Positions 22,877-30,235 of a DNA stretch of 31,019 nt are shown in pieces. The stretch comes from Aequorivita sp. UBA3180 (GTDB lineage Bacteria; Bacteroidota; Bacteroidia; Flavobacteriales; Flavobacteriaceae). The stretch is from the NCBI GenBank assembly GCA_002364215.1, contig DEXQ01000016.1, positions 1 through 31,019 of the forward strand, given 5' to 3'. A model generated the notes under the pieces. The model was not told the DNA's origin and searched no databases. It saw only the letters and a list, made by a program, of their open reading frames with translations. The position numbers and the translations under genes were made by a program. Within the stretch, counting starts at the first letter, position 1; every line of letters starts with the position of its first letter.

Positions 22877-23518
22877 TTATAATGTCGCTCTGGCATTGTT
22901 GTCTGGGATTATTTCAGATACATCGTAATCTACAAAGCGTTTCATATACTTTGTTATTGGTACATGGTTAGCATCTCCGAAAACCACTTCACCATTACTT
23001 TCCAGAAATTTCATAACATTTCCGGCACCTCCCAGATGCGCCGCGGCCAAAAGACCGGATTCGGATATTTTAACACCGTTGATTGTTTGACCATTGAATC
23101 TGTCGATATAATCCCGAAGCACCCATTTGTTTTTGGAAATTAAGGCCTCGAAAGCCTTTTCCTGTAACAAAGGGGAATTTAAGAATCGGGACGTATTGTG
23201 AATCCCAACCCAATTAAGGGTGGAACGGCCAAACTGGTATTTGCCCAAATAACCTAATCTGTTCACGGCTCTGTAATTGCCACTGCTTTCACTGAAACCG
23301 AGGTCGTAACAGAAACCCAGAAACGACTTCCCAAGAAAGGGAACACTATCTTGGGAACTCATATTCACTTCATATTCGTAGGGCACATGGGCAACGTCCC
23401 CTACAATATTTGTAGCGAATATAGAACTGCTGTAGTCTTCTCTTTTTGAAGAGAATGCTGTGACAATAAAAATCGCAACAGCCAGCAGCACAGACAATTT
23501 CATAAAACGTTTTGTCAT
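22877..23518 (-). CDS. Secreted lysozyme-like (transglycosylase-like) protein B
   Basis: The 213-aa paralogue of the preceding entry has an N-terminal hydrophobic segment (about 6-22) and the core FLGKSFLGFCYDLGF, then SESSGNYRAVNRLGYLGKYQFGRSTL, with Glu77 as the likely catalytic acid, then ESGLLAAAHLGGAGNVMKFL. An in-frame ATG at residue 6 (MKLSVLLAVAIF) is an alternative start. The N-terminal 60 residues differ strongly between the two copies while the enzyme core is conserved, which fits an older duplication with separate localisation or regulation. It has its own terminator and, unlike copy A, no clear -7 box; its upstream spacer holds GC-rich hairpins. Confidence 0.72.
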   Translation of the reverse strand: MTKRFMKLSVLLAVAIFIVTAFSSKREDYSSSIFATNIVGDVAHVPYEYEVNMSSQDSVPFLGKSFLGFCYDLGFSESSGNYRAVNRLGYLGKYQFGRSTLNWVGIHNTSRFLNSPLLQEKAFEALISKNKWVLRDYIDRFNGQTINGVKISESGLLAAAHLGGAGNVMKFLESNGEVVFGDANHVPITKYMKRFVDYDVSEIIPDNNARATL

Positions 23519-23549
23519 GTTTTACTTAGTTTTAAAAGTTATAATTATT

Positions 23550-23622
23550 GCGCCACCGCCTTATGCGGCGCGAAATAAAATCTTAAAAAGTAAACACACG
23601 TTATGGCAAACGCATGTTCGCC
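23550..23622. promoter_or_regulatory. GC-rich hairpins upstream of lysozyme-like gene B
   Basis: In an AT-rich 271-bp spacer two GC-rich structures stand out: GCGCC (23550-23554) pairing with GGCGC (23567-23571), and an imperfect 7-bp hairpin GGCAAAC / GTTCGCC (23605-23611 and 23616-23622). They precede gene B on its strand and could form a structured leader or bind a regulator. No known riboswitch was recognised. Confidence 0.35.
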
Positions 23623-23706
23623 GCGCTGTATGAAAAAATTGTGCCAAAGAACGATTGATCACCATTATATTGACTGATAATCAATTATTTATAAATAGAA
23701 ATATAG

Positions 23707-23749
23707 AAAAAAAGAGAGTAACTCTCGAAGGGTTAACACTATTTAACCC
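23707..23749 (-). terminator. Double hairpin downstream of mltG
   Basis: On the minus strand GGGTTAA-(6 nt)-TTAACCC (23730-23749) is followed by GAGAG-TTA-CTCTC (23714-23726) and then T7. It lies about 40 nt past the mltG stop. The second stem with its U-tract fits a terminator, while the first is a 7-bp perfect inverted repeat of unknown role. Confidence 0.6.
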
Positions 23750-23789
23750 AGTATTATCGGTAATTTTAACAGAAAATAAAAAAGTAGCT

Positions 23790-24833
23790 TTACCTGTTTA
23801 ACCCTTGACTATTCACCCACCGCACATATTCGGCTTTATTTACATTGTGCTGGGACAAACTTTTTGCAAACTTGTGATAACCAAAGTTGGTTACATCTGC
23901 CACAAAATAATAGTAATCATGCTTTTCGGGATTCAGCACCGCGTCTATGGATGAAATATCAGGCATTGTAATGGGTCCTGGAGGAACGCCAGCATATTTG
24001 TAGGTATTATAGGGAGAGTCCAATTCCAAATCTTTATAAAGCACCCTTTTTATTATTTGGTTGTAATCCCCACTTTCGCGTTTTAGGGCATAAATAACCG
24101 TGGGATCGGCTTGAAGCAACATTCCCACCTTCAACCTATTTATATACACACCGGCCACCCGTGGACGCTCATCTACTTTAGCGGTTTCTTTCTGAACAAT
24201 GGAAGCCAAAGCCATTACTTGTTCCTTGGAAAGATTTATTTTTTTTGCTTTCTCAGTTCTCGATTCGTTCCAAAAGCGTTCGTATTCGGTCTTCATCCGG
24301 TCGCGAAATGTTTCCGCAGAACTGTTCCAGTAAAATTCATAAGTATTAGGAATATATAATGAAAGAGCAGTCGCTTCATTTAAACCTACTTCCTTTAAAA
24401 ATTGTTGATCGCGCATAGCATTCAAAAGCGAAACACTGTCCGCCTCAATTTGGTTTGAAATATGCCCGGCCAAGTCCTCCAACCGTTCTTGGTTATTAAA
24501 CTTTACGTTGATGGGAATATTTCGGCTTCGTAGCGTGTTTACAATATCATTATTGGTCATTCCCTTGGTAATAATGAAATGTCCCGGTTTTATATTTGAA
24601 GTATACTGCTTTTGATTCGCTATAGTAACAAAGGTTTCCGTATCCCTTAAAATCGGCTCCAGTTCAGCCACAACATCATCAATTGTACCATTTGTGGGAA
24701 TATATACGTGCGCTTCTTTATTATTGAAAGCTGTATTGCCCGAAAAAGCAGTATTGTAAACATACCAAGCGAAAGCTCCCATCCCAACGGCTCCGAGCAA
24801 AACAATAATTATCAATATTTTTTTTATGTACAT
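23790..24833 (-). CDS. mltG: Endolytic transglycosylase MltG
   Basis: The 347-aa inner-membrane protein has one N-terminal transmembrane helix (about 5-26) and a periplasmic YceG-type domain. After an N-terminal subdomain (HVYIPTNGTIDDVVAELEPIL), the catalytic region contains LASIVQKETAKVDERPRVAGVYINRLKVGMLLQADPTVIYAL with catalytic Glu216, and later SPYNTYKYAGVPPGPI. MltG cleaves nascent peptidoglycan strands and sets their length. It is the last gene of the dapF-GNAT-mltG unit, starting 8 nt after the acetyltransferase; pairing with dapF (meso-DAP synthesis) gives the operon a cell-wall theme. Confidence 0.95.
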   Translation of the reverse strand: MYIKKILIIIVLLGAVGMGAFAWYVYNTAFSGNTAFNNKEAHVYIPTNGTIDDVVAELEPILRDTETFVTIANQKQYTSNIKPGHFIITKGMTNNDIVNTLRSRNIPINVKFNNQERLEDLAGHISNQIEADSVSLLNAMRDQQFLKEVGLNEATALSLYIPNTYEFYWNSSAETFRDRMKTEYERFWNESRTEKAKKINLSKEQVMALASIVQKETAKVDERPRVAGVYINRLKVGMLLQADPTVIYALKRESGDYNQIIKRVLYKDLELDSPYNTYKYAGVPPGPITMPDISSIDAVLNPEKHDYYYFVADVTNFGYHKFAKSLSQHNVNKAEYVRWVNSQGLNR

Positions 24834-24841
24834 TACTTTAA

Positions 24842-25372
24842 TTAGGATTTGGGGATTAGTTGGTAAAAATATTCACTTTTAAATTTTCCTTCGGAAAAAA
24901 TCCAGTCTTTTTTAAAGCCACTTTTTTCAAAACCCGCTTTTTCAAAAAGTTTGATGCTACCGTCATTCTCTTCAGTGATTCCTGCAAAAACTTGGTGTAC
25001 ATTCAAATGTTTAAAAGCATAGTCGCAAATCATTTTTAATGCTTCCGAAGCATACCCTTTTCTTTTTTCCCCTTCGGAAAAAATAACGATGCCAACCCCA
25101 ACTCTACTGTGCTTCGGGTCAAAATCGAAAAGGTCGATAAAGCCCACAGCCGTTTCGTCGTCATTTTTGCAAATTACCAAACGTAATTGCTTTACATCAT
25201 AAATATCACGGTGGCTGTTTTCAAGATATAGTTTTAAAATATATTTTGAATAGGGCGTGGTGGTATTGCTCACTTCCCAAAGCGATTCATCATTTTCAAG
25301 CTTATATAGAAAATCAAGGTCTGAAAGCTCCAAGGCACGTAAAAAAATATGTTCTCCCCTTAGTGTTTTCAT
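24842..25372 (-). CDS. GNAT family N-acetyltransferase, RimJ/RimL-like
   Basis: The 176-aa protein is of the RimJ/RimL/SpeG-like GNAT subclass: N-terminal LRGEHIFLRALELSDLDFLYKLENDE, the strand pair ETAVGFIDLFDFDPKHSRVGVGIVI, the acetyl-CoA loop EKRKGYASEALKMICDYAFKHLNVHQV and ITEENDGSIKLFEKAGFEKSG. The substrate (a protein N-terminus, polyamine or other amine) cannot be read from sequence. It is coupled to dapF by an ATGA overlap of start and stop, and lies 8 nt upstream of mltG, so it is co-expressed with two cell-wall genes. A direct envelope role is only inference. Confidence 0.88.
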   Translation of the reverse strand: MKTLRGEHIFLRALELSDLDFLYKLENDESLWEVSNTTTPYSKYILKLYLENSHRDIYDVKQLRLVICKNDDETAVGFIDLFDFDPKHSRVGVGIVIFSEGEKRKGYASEALKMICDYAFKHLNVHQVFAGITEENDGSIKLFEKAGFEKSGFKKDWIFSEGKFKSEYFYQLIPKS

Positions 25373-26142
25373 TTCCAGATTCCTTTAAAAACTTGTGTTG
25401 CCGGTCCTTCCAAATACACATTTTTATAGCCACTACCCGCTTTTTCAAAACGAACCTGTAATTGGCCGCCCGGGGTCTTTAATATCACTTTATCTTCAGA
25501 AGTTTTACCGTTTTCAAACATTGCGATAGCAACGGCTGTTACGCCCGTGCCGCAGGAAAGTGTTTCATCCTCAACGCCCCGTTCGTAGGTGCGGACTGAA
25601 AAATTGGCAGCATCATTCTGCTCCACAAAATTCACGTTGGAACCTTCTTTTCCGTAAATTTCATTTCGAATATTTCTTCCATTTGTAAATACATCATAAT
25701 TCTCTAATCCCGAAACCATTTCAACGTGGTGCGGCGATCCTGTATTTAAAAAAGTGAAATTTTCAGAAACCTTTACTTTTTCAACGTTGTTCATTTTCAG
25801 GGAAACCCAATCATCGCTAACCATAGCTTCGTGCATACCGTCAACGGCTTCAAAAGTTGTCTTTTCTGAAATGATTCCCAAAAACTTGGCAAAATGCGCA
25901 ATACATCTTCCGCCATTGCCACACATAGAACTTAGATTGCCGTCACTATTGTAATACACCATCATAAAATCTACCGAAGGATGATTTTCCAACAAAAGCA
26001 AGCCATCAGCACCAACACCAAAACGGCGGTCACAGATTTTAGCCACGAGTTCAGTATTCTCTTTTGGAAAAAATTCCTCGCGATTATCGATTATCACAAA
26101 ATCGTTCCCGGTACCTTGATATTTGTAAAAAGTGAATTCCAT
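25369..26142 (-). CDS. dapF: Diaminopimelate epimerase
   Basis: The 257-aa two-domain epimerase converts LL- to meso-diaminopimelate for peptidoglycan and lysine, using two cysteines as base and acid. Both are present: SMCGNGGRCIAHFAK in the N-half and TLSCGTGVTAVA in the C-half. The N-terminus FTFYKYQGTGNDFVIIDNR is diagnostic. The length is slightly shorter than in enterobacteria, as is usual in Bacteroidota. It is the first gene of dapF-GNAT-mltG. A perfect -7 box ends only 7 nt upstream of the ATG, so the mRNA may have almost no leader. Confidence 0.96.
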   Translation of the reverse strand: MEFTFYKYQGTGNDFVIIDNREEFFPKENTELVAKICDRRFGVGADGLLLLENHPSVDFMMVYYNSDGNLSSMCGNGGRCIAHFAKFLGIISEKTTFEAVDGMHEAMVSDDWVSLKMNNVEKVKVSENFTFLNTGSPHHVEMVSGLENYDVFTNGRNIRNEIYGKEGSNVNFVEQNDAANFSVRTYERGVEDETLSCGTGVTAVAIAMFENGKTSEDKVILKTPGGQLQVRFEKAGSGYKNVYLEGPATQVFKGIWK

Positions 26143-26149
26143 ACGCGCA

Positions 26150-26157
26150 CAAAGATA
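26150..26157 (-). promoter_or_regulatory. -7 promoter box of the dapF-GNAT-mltG operon
   Basis: TATCTTTG on the minus strand is a perfect TAnnTTTG box, 7 nt from the dapF ATG. No good -33 TTG at 17-20 nt. The 259-bp dapF/degP spacer otherwise holds the degP promoter and AT-rich sequence. Confidence 0.45.
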
Positions 26158-26345
26158 TAAAAAGCCACCCCAGCTTTCAGGAAAGTTATCACGTTAAATA
26201 CAAGTTAAATACCACTTCTTGGCATACTTTTTTCTAACCATGATTGTTAAATTTGTTGGAGTATTTAAATAATGTTTCTTCAAAAAAGTGTTTATTCTTG
26301 ATTTCTCAGGTTTGAAAATACTTATAGCAATCTAAAATGCTAATC

Positions 26346-26375
26346 TTGAAAAAAGTGTTTTGCAACATAATTTTT
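26346..26375 (+). promoter_or_regulatory. Candidate degP promoter
   Basis: TTG followed by exactly 19 nt and TAATTTTT (TAnnTTT core) places the start of transcription about 20 nt before the degP ATG at 26402. Confidence 0.4.
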
Positions 26376-26401
26376 TTATTAATCATAAAATTCAATATAA
26401 A

Positions 26402-27790
26402 ATGAAACAGACATTCCGTTTATTTCTGGTAGCGCTGTTCGCGGGCGCAGTTACACTTGGGGGTTATAAATTTTTTGAAAAAAAGGATTATATTTCCTTC
26501 GAGTCCCAAAAAACCTCAAACTTTATCCCCACTAGCTTTTCTGCTGAAGCTGCCGAAATGAATACAGATTTTACCGATGCGGCGGAAAAGACAGTACACG
26601 CAGTAGTACACGTTAAAAATATGAGTGTGAGCACACAGCCCACCAATATATTTGAATACTTTCAAGGGGGCGGCCAACCCCGGGCTCGCGTGGGTAGCGG
26701 AAGCGGCGTCATCATTTCACCCGATGGCTATATTGTAACAAACAACCACGTAATTGCCAACGCTACAAATCTTGAGGTTACCTTAAACAATAACAAAACT
26801 TATACTGCAAAATTGATCGGTACCGACCCAAATACTGACATCGCCCTTGTAAAGATTGATGGTAATGAAGAGTTTCCTTTTATACCCTTTGGCGATTCAA
26901 ATAATGTGAAGATTGGCGAATGGGTTTTGGCCGTAGGTAATCCTTTTAACTTAACCTCAACGGTTACCGCTGGAATTATTAGTGCAAAAGCGCGCGATTT
27001 AAATCAGTTTGACGGCAATCCACAATCATTCATTCAAACCGATGCCGCGGTAAACCGTGGTAATAGTGGTGGTGCCTTGGTAAATACCCGTGGCGAATTG
27101 ATTGGAATAAACACTGCGATCACCTCGGAAACGGGAAGTTATGTGGGCTACTCCTTCGCCGTTCCTTCCAATAACGCCCGAAAAGTGATTGAGGATATTT
27201 TGGAATACGGAAACGTACAGCGTGGCATTTTGGGTATTCAAGTAGGAAATATAAACCCACAGATTGTGGAAAAATATGGAATCAACGACACCGAAGGCGT
27301 TTTTGTAGGTGGAATTGAAAAAGGTAGCGGCGCAGATAAAGCCGGAATAAAAGAAGGTGATATCATCAAGCAATTGGATGGCTATAAGGTTTCAAAATTT
27401 GCGGATCTTTCTGGTTATTTAGGCTCCAAAAGACCAAACGATGTGGTGGAAGTAACTATTCTTCGCAACGGCAAGGAAAGAAAAGTACCGGTAACTCTCG
27501 TAAAACTGGAAACTTTCTCAATCGACGATCTTGGGTTGGAGGTAAAAAACACTTCTCCTGAAGAACTCAAAGAACGTGGCCTTAAAAATGGTGTAACTGT
27601 TACTCGCGCCCTCACGCCAGAAATAGCACAATACAAACTTGAGGGAATTATAATCACCCAAATTAATGACGAAACCGTTAATGACATTGATGATGTTAAG
27701 CGAATTATGACACAACGAAACTATCGTTCGCCAATTAAAATGACTTTTATGGACACTGCCGGGAATATCAACTCTTTTATATTTAGATAG
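26402..27790 (+). CDS. degP: Do/DegP family periplasmic serine endopeptidase
   Basis: The 462-aa HtrA-type protease has an N-terminal signal or anchor segment (about 5-22), a trypsin-like domain with triad His116 (TNNHVIAN), Asp146 (DPNTDIALV) and Ser222 (NRGNSGGALVN), and two PDZ domains: a canonical one at about 265-365 (GILGIQVGN, GSGADKAGIKEGDIIKQLDG) and a more divergent C-terminal one to the end. It degrades or refolds damaged envelope proteins and complements the BamD-dependent assembly pathway encoded elsewhere in the window. The frame opens at 26360, but I chose the ATG at 26402 because it gives a clean signal sequence and fits the promoter. It is followed by a long inverted repeat. 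Confidence 0.93.
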   Translation: MKQTFRLFLVALFAGAVTLGGYKFFEKKDYISFESQKTSNFIPTSFSAEAAEMNTDFTDAAEKTVHAVVHVKNMSVSTQPTNIFEYFQGGGQPRARVGSGSGVIISPDGYIVTNNHVIANATNLEVTLNNNKTYTAKLIGTDPNTDIALVKIDGNEEFPFIPFGDSNNVKIGEWVLAVGNPFNLTSTVTAGIISAKARDLNQFDGNPQSFIQTDAAVNRGNSGGALVNTRGELIGINTAITSETGSYVGYSFAVPSNNARKVIEDILEYGNVQRGILGIQVGNINPQIVEKYGINDTEGVFVGGIEKGSGADKAGIKEGDIIKQLDGYKVSKFADLSGYLGSKRPNDVVEVTILRNGKERKVPVTLVKLETFSIDDLGLEVKNTSPEELKERGLKNGVTVTRALTPEIAQYKLEGIIITQINDETVNDIDDVKRIMTQRNYRSPIKMTFMDTAGNINSFIFR

Positions 27791-27837
27791 TGAATAGTAT
27801 GGCATATTATAAATAAAAGCTCTGAAGTAAATTTTTG

Positions 27838-27887
27838 AGCCACGAATTCACGAATAATTATGCAAAAATATTCGTGAATTCGTGGCT
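27838..27887. repeat. 19-bp perfect inverted repeat between degP and gap
   Basis: The arms AGCCACGAATTCACGAATA (27838-27856) and its exact complement (27869-27887) enclose a 12-nt AT-rich loop. On the plus strand it is followed by a T-rich run (TTATTTTTTATAATATATTT), so it may terminate degP. The arm length and the internal GAATTC half-palindromes are more than a terminator needs, and the sequence recalls a palindrome dispersed in flavobacterial intergenic regions. Confidence 0.8.
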
Positions 27888-27928
27888 TTATTTTTTATAA
27901 TATATTTCATCAAAACGATGAAAAAGAG

Positions 27929-27936
27929 TACTTTTG
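27929..27936 (+). promoter_or_regulatory. -7 promoter box of gap
   Basis: TACTTTTG followed by CACC is a perfect TAnnTTTG box, leaving a 34-nt leader to the ATG at 27971. The -33 region is weak (TTTC/TTCA). Confidence 0.5.
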
Positions 27937-27970
27937 CACCAAATTTTAAACCCTTTAAAAATCCTTCCAT

Positions 27971-29419
27971 ATGAGTTTTGATGACGTTTATGAAAAAGAA
28001 CTTTCTTTTCAAACTGACCGCCGAAAAGCTTCAGTAGAATTTATTAAAATCGTTAGTGACCTTTGGTACGATAAGTCCATTGAACTGGTACTTTTCCGCA
28101 ACCAGCTTATAGATCGCAACGTAAGTGAAATTTTGAACCTTCACGAATACGCTGGCGAATTTGTTCAAAAGCCAATATCAATCTTTGATTCTGTTGAAAT
28201 TGCGCAGGCCATCAAAACCTTGGATCTTCCACCCGCAAAATTGGATATCGGAAAACTAACCTATGAGTTCCATTTAGAGGACGATAAATATTCAAACGCC
28301 CTGTCATTTGTTTCAGACAAATTAAAGGATGCCAAGGAAAGCAAAAACATTGTTCCTAAAGACGTCGTTCTTTATGGTTTCGGAAGAATTGGTCGCTTGT
28401 TGGCTCGTGAGCTTATGACCCGCACCGGTCAAGGAAACCAACTTCGCCTTCGTGCCATTGTAGTTCGTGGAAAAATGGATCAAACGGTGCTCGACAAAAG
28501 AGCAACTTTGCTTCAATATGATTCTGTACACGGCGATTTCCCTGGAACCGTGCGTACCGACCTTGAAAACAGCGCATTGGTTATTAACGGGACTACCGTA
28601 CATATCATTTCAGCAAACAATCCAGAAGATATTGACTACACCCAATACGGAATTGAGGACGCATTGGTTATTGACAATACCGGAGCTTTCCGTGATGATG
28701 CAGCCCTTAGCCGTCACCTAAAAGCTAAAGGAACTTCAAAAGTTTTGCTTACCGCTCCAGGAAAAGGAGTGCCGAACATCGTTCACGGGGTGAACCAAAA
28801 TGAATATGACCCGAACAAAGTAGATATCTTTTCTGCAGCATCTTGTACCACAAACGCCATCACTCCTATTTTAAAAGCAGTTGAGGATTCTTTTGGAGTA
28901 GTTCGTGGGCATTTAGAGACCATTCACGCATATACTAACGACCAGAATTTGGTAGACAATATGCACAGTAAATACCGCCGTGGCCGTGCTGCAGCATTAA
29001 ATATGGTTATTACTGAAACCGGTGCAGGAAGTGCCGTTGCAAAAGCATTACCTTCACTGGCTGGAAAACTTACCAGCAACGCAATTCGCGTTCCTGTTCC
29101 AAACGGCTCTTTGGTTGTTTTGAATTTAGAAGTTGCAACCCCTACCACATTGGATGGAATTAATTCCACAATGAAGAAATACGCCCTGGAAGGCGATCTG
29201 GTTGAGCAGATAAAATATTCATTGAGTAACGAGCTTGTATCCAGTGATATTGTTGGCTCATCTGCCCCTGCTATTTATGACAGCAACGCAACTATCGTTA
29301 CCGAAGATGGTAAAAATGTAGTACTTTATATTTGGTATGACAATGAATATGGGTACAGCCACCAAGTAATTCGTTTGGCTAAATATATTGCTCAAGTTAG
29401 AAGATATACTTATTATTAA
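27971..29419 (+). CDS. gap: Glyceraldehyde-3-phosphate dehydrogenase, long form with N-terminal extension
   Basis: The 482-aa protein consists of an about 130-residue N-terminal extension and a full GAPDH. The NAD(P)-binding motif is YGFGRIGR (135-142), the catalytic Cys is C292 in SAASCTTNAITP, the active-site His is H319 (TIHAYTNDQN), and the C-terminal VLYIWYDNEYGYSHQVIR is typical. The extension (MSFDDVYEKELSFQTDRRKASVEFIKIVSDLWYDKSIELVLFRN-like, helical and charged) has no domain I can name; classic GAPDH is about 335 aa. Long-form GAPDHs of this kind occur in Bacteroidota and may work in glycolysis or gluconeogenesis. It has its own promoter box and a strong terminator, so it is probably a single-gene unit. 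Confidence 0.93.
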   Translation: MSFDDVYEKELSFQTDRRKASVEFIKIVSDLWYDKSIELVLFRNQLIDRNVSEILNLHEYAGEFVQKPISIFDSVEIAQAIKTLDLPPAKLDIGKLTYEFHLEDDKYSNALSFVSDKLKDAKESKNIVPKDVVLYGFGRIGRLLARELMTRTGQGNQLRLRAIVVRGKMDQTVLDKRATLLQYDSVHGDFPGTVRTDLENSALVINGTTVHIISANNPEDIDYTQYGIEDALVIDNTGAFRDDAALSRHLKAKGTSKVLLTAPGKGVPNIVHGVNQNEYDPNKVDIFSAASCTTNAITPILKAVEDSFGVVRGHLETIHAYTNDQNLVDNMHSKYRRGRAAALNMVITETGAGSAVAKALPSLAGKLTSNAIRVPVPNGSLVVLNLEVATPTTLDGINSTMKKYALEGDLVEQIKYSLSNELVSSDIVGSSAPAIYDSNATIVTEDGKNVVLYIWYDNEYGYSHQVIRLAKYIAQVRRYTYY

Positions 29420-29437
29420 TAGTAACTCGCTATAATT

Positions 29438-29473
29438 AAAAAATCCCGCTACGATTGTAGCGGGATTTTTTTT
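29438..29473 (+). terminator. Rho-independent terminator after gap
   Basis: The stem AAATCCCGCTAC / GTAGCGGGATTT (29441-29452 and 29457-29468) has a GATT loop and is followed by a continuous T-run. It is a strong intrinsic terminator. Confidence 0.93.
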
Positions 29474-29489
29474 GCATTTTTACTACTCT

Positions 29490-29518
29490 TTTAAAAACAA
29501 AGCCGCTTAAAGCGGCTT
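29490..29518 (-). terminator. Terminator-like hairpin facing gap (dinB side)
   Basis: The perfect 8-bp stem AAGCCGCT / AGCGGCTT (29500-29507 and 29511-29518) has a TAA loop. On the minus strand it is followed by TGTTTTTAAAA. It lies about 70 nt past the dinB-like stop and only 25 nt from the gap terminator. Confidence 0.6.
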
Positions 29519-29551
29519 ATATTGTTTAGGTGTTTAATGGCTAAGGGATGG

Positions 29552-29579
29552 TGCAACGGCTACCACTGTTGGCAGTAAT
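29552..29579. repeat. Left cassette-type repeat R1 flanking the dinB-like gene
   Basis: TGCAAC (29552-29557) and GTTGGCA (29568-29574) form a short imperfect inverted pair, and GTTGGCAGTAAT (29568-29579) is an inverted copy, at 11 of 12 bases, of ATTACTGCTAAC at 30085-30096 on the far side of the gene. Confidence 0.55.
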
Positions 29580-29589
29580 GTTTTTATTT

Positions 29590-30057
29590 TTAATCCCATA
29601 TTTCAGGTCGATTAATTTTCATTGCTCTTAAATATGATAGAAATTGTCCCGCGTGAACAGATTCGTGATATCCAATTCGCAATAAATATTTTCCGAGGGT
29701 TTTCTTTTCTCCATTTCCTGGGTGAACGATTTCGGTTTCGTTTAATTCTGTATCTGAAAATTGGCGAACACTTTCCAAAAATTTTTCTCTATAAGGTTCG
29801 GCAAACTCAAGTTCACTGGCTACGCTAATCAAGGGGCGATTTTTCCAAGGTGTTTGGTAATTTGTCATATCTCCTTGGTTGATAATAATATTCCATCCAT
29901 AATCGGCTTCTAATACGTGCCTAATCATTTCTATCGCAGACATCGCTTTTTCGTCAGGTTTCCAATTATAATAGTTTTTTGGTAGCCCATTCCATAATTT
30001 TATACTCTTTCTCCTTATTTCAATAAAATTTAAAAGTATGAGGTCGGATTGGTTCAT
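29590..30057 (-). CDS. DinB family protein (putative metal-dependent hydrolase/transferase)
   Basis: The 155-aa four-helix-bundle protein of the DinB/YfiT-like superfamily has the predicted metal ligands His47 (IEMIRHVLEADYGW), His131 and His135 (YHESVHAGQFLSYLRAM). Relatives include thiol-dependent transferases such as BstA and mycothiol-dependent isomerase, but many are uncharacterised; DinB here does not mean DNA polymerase IV. Length and the C-terminal HxxxHxGQ pattern fit well. It sits alone between two related inverted repeats (29568-29579 and 30085-30096), which looks like an inserted single-gene cassette rather than part of an operon. Confidence 0.83.
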   Translation of the reverse strand: MNQSDLILLNFIEIRRKSIKLWNGLPKNYYNWKPDEKAMSAIEMIRHVLEADYGWNIIINQGDMTNYQTPWKNRPLISVASELEFAEPYREKFLESVRQFSDTELNETEIVHPGNGEKKTLGKYLLRIGYHESVHAGQFLSYLRAMKINRPEIWD

Positions 30058-30084
30058 TTTCTTTGTTTAAAGATGTGGCTGCAG

Positions 30085-30235
30085 ATTACTGCTAACGTTT
30101 AGTATAAAAGAAGTAGGCCTGTAAATAAGCAATTTCCTTTCGGATTATCCACAAGCCAAATCTTTTGCATTTATTTTATATTATTTTTGAAGAACGGGAT
30201 TAGTGCTTTTCATAGGATACGGTGTTGTGTGCAGT
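30085..30235. repeat. Right cassette-type repeat R2 with nested inverted arms
   Basis: The outer arms ATTACTGCTAAC (30085-30096) and GTTGTGTGCAGT (30224-30235) are imperfect inverted repeats (ACTGC...AAC / GTT...GCAGT). Inside are AAATAAGCAA (30123-30132) and TTGCATTTATTT (30165-30176), again inverted with a 2-nt bulge, around the small palindrome GGATTATCC (30143-30151). The element separates the dinB-like and DUF1275 genes and includes the last 12 codons of the latter. The layout resembles recombination sites of gene cassettes; this is inference. Confidence 0.5.

Noticed and set aside
26219..26235. Sigma-54-like sequence TTGGCATACTTTTTTCT upstream of degP
   Set aside because: The -24 half fits (TTGGCA), but the essential GC of the -12 element is TC, and it lies about 165 nt from the start; a better -33/-7 pair sits close to the gene.
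30145..30153. Perfect DnaA box TTATCCACA
   Set aside because: It is a single isolated site inside repeat R2, far from dnaA and without an AT-rich unwinding region or neighbouring boxes, so it is not evidence of oriC.
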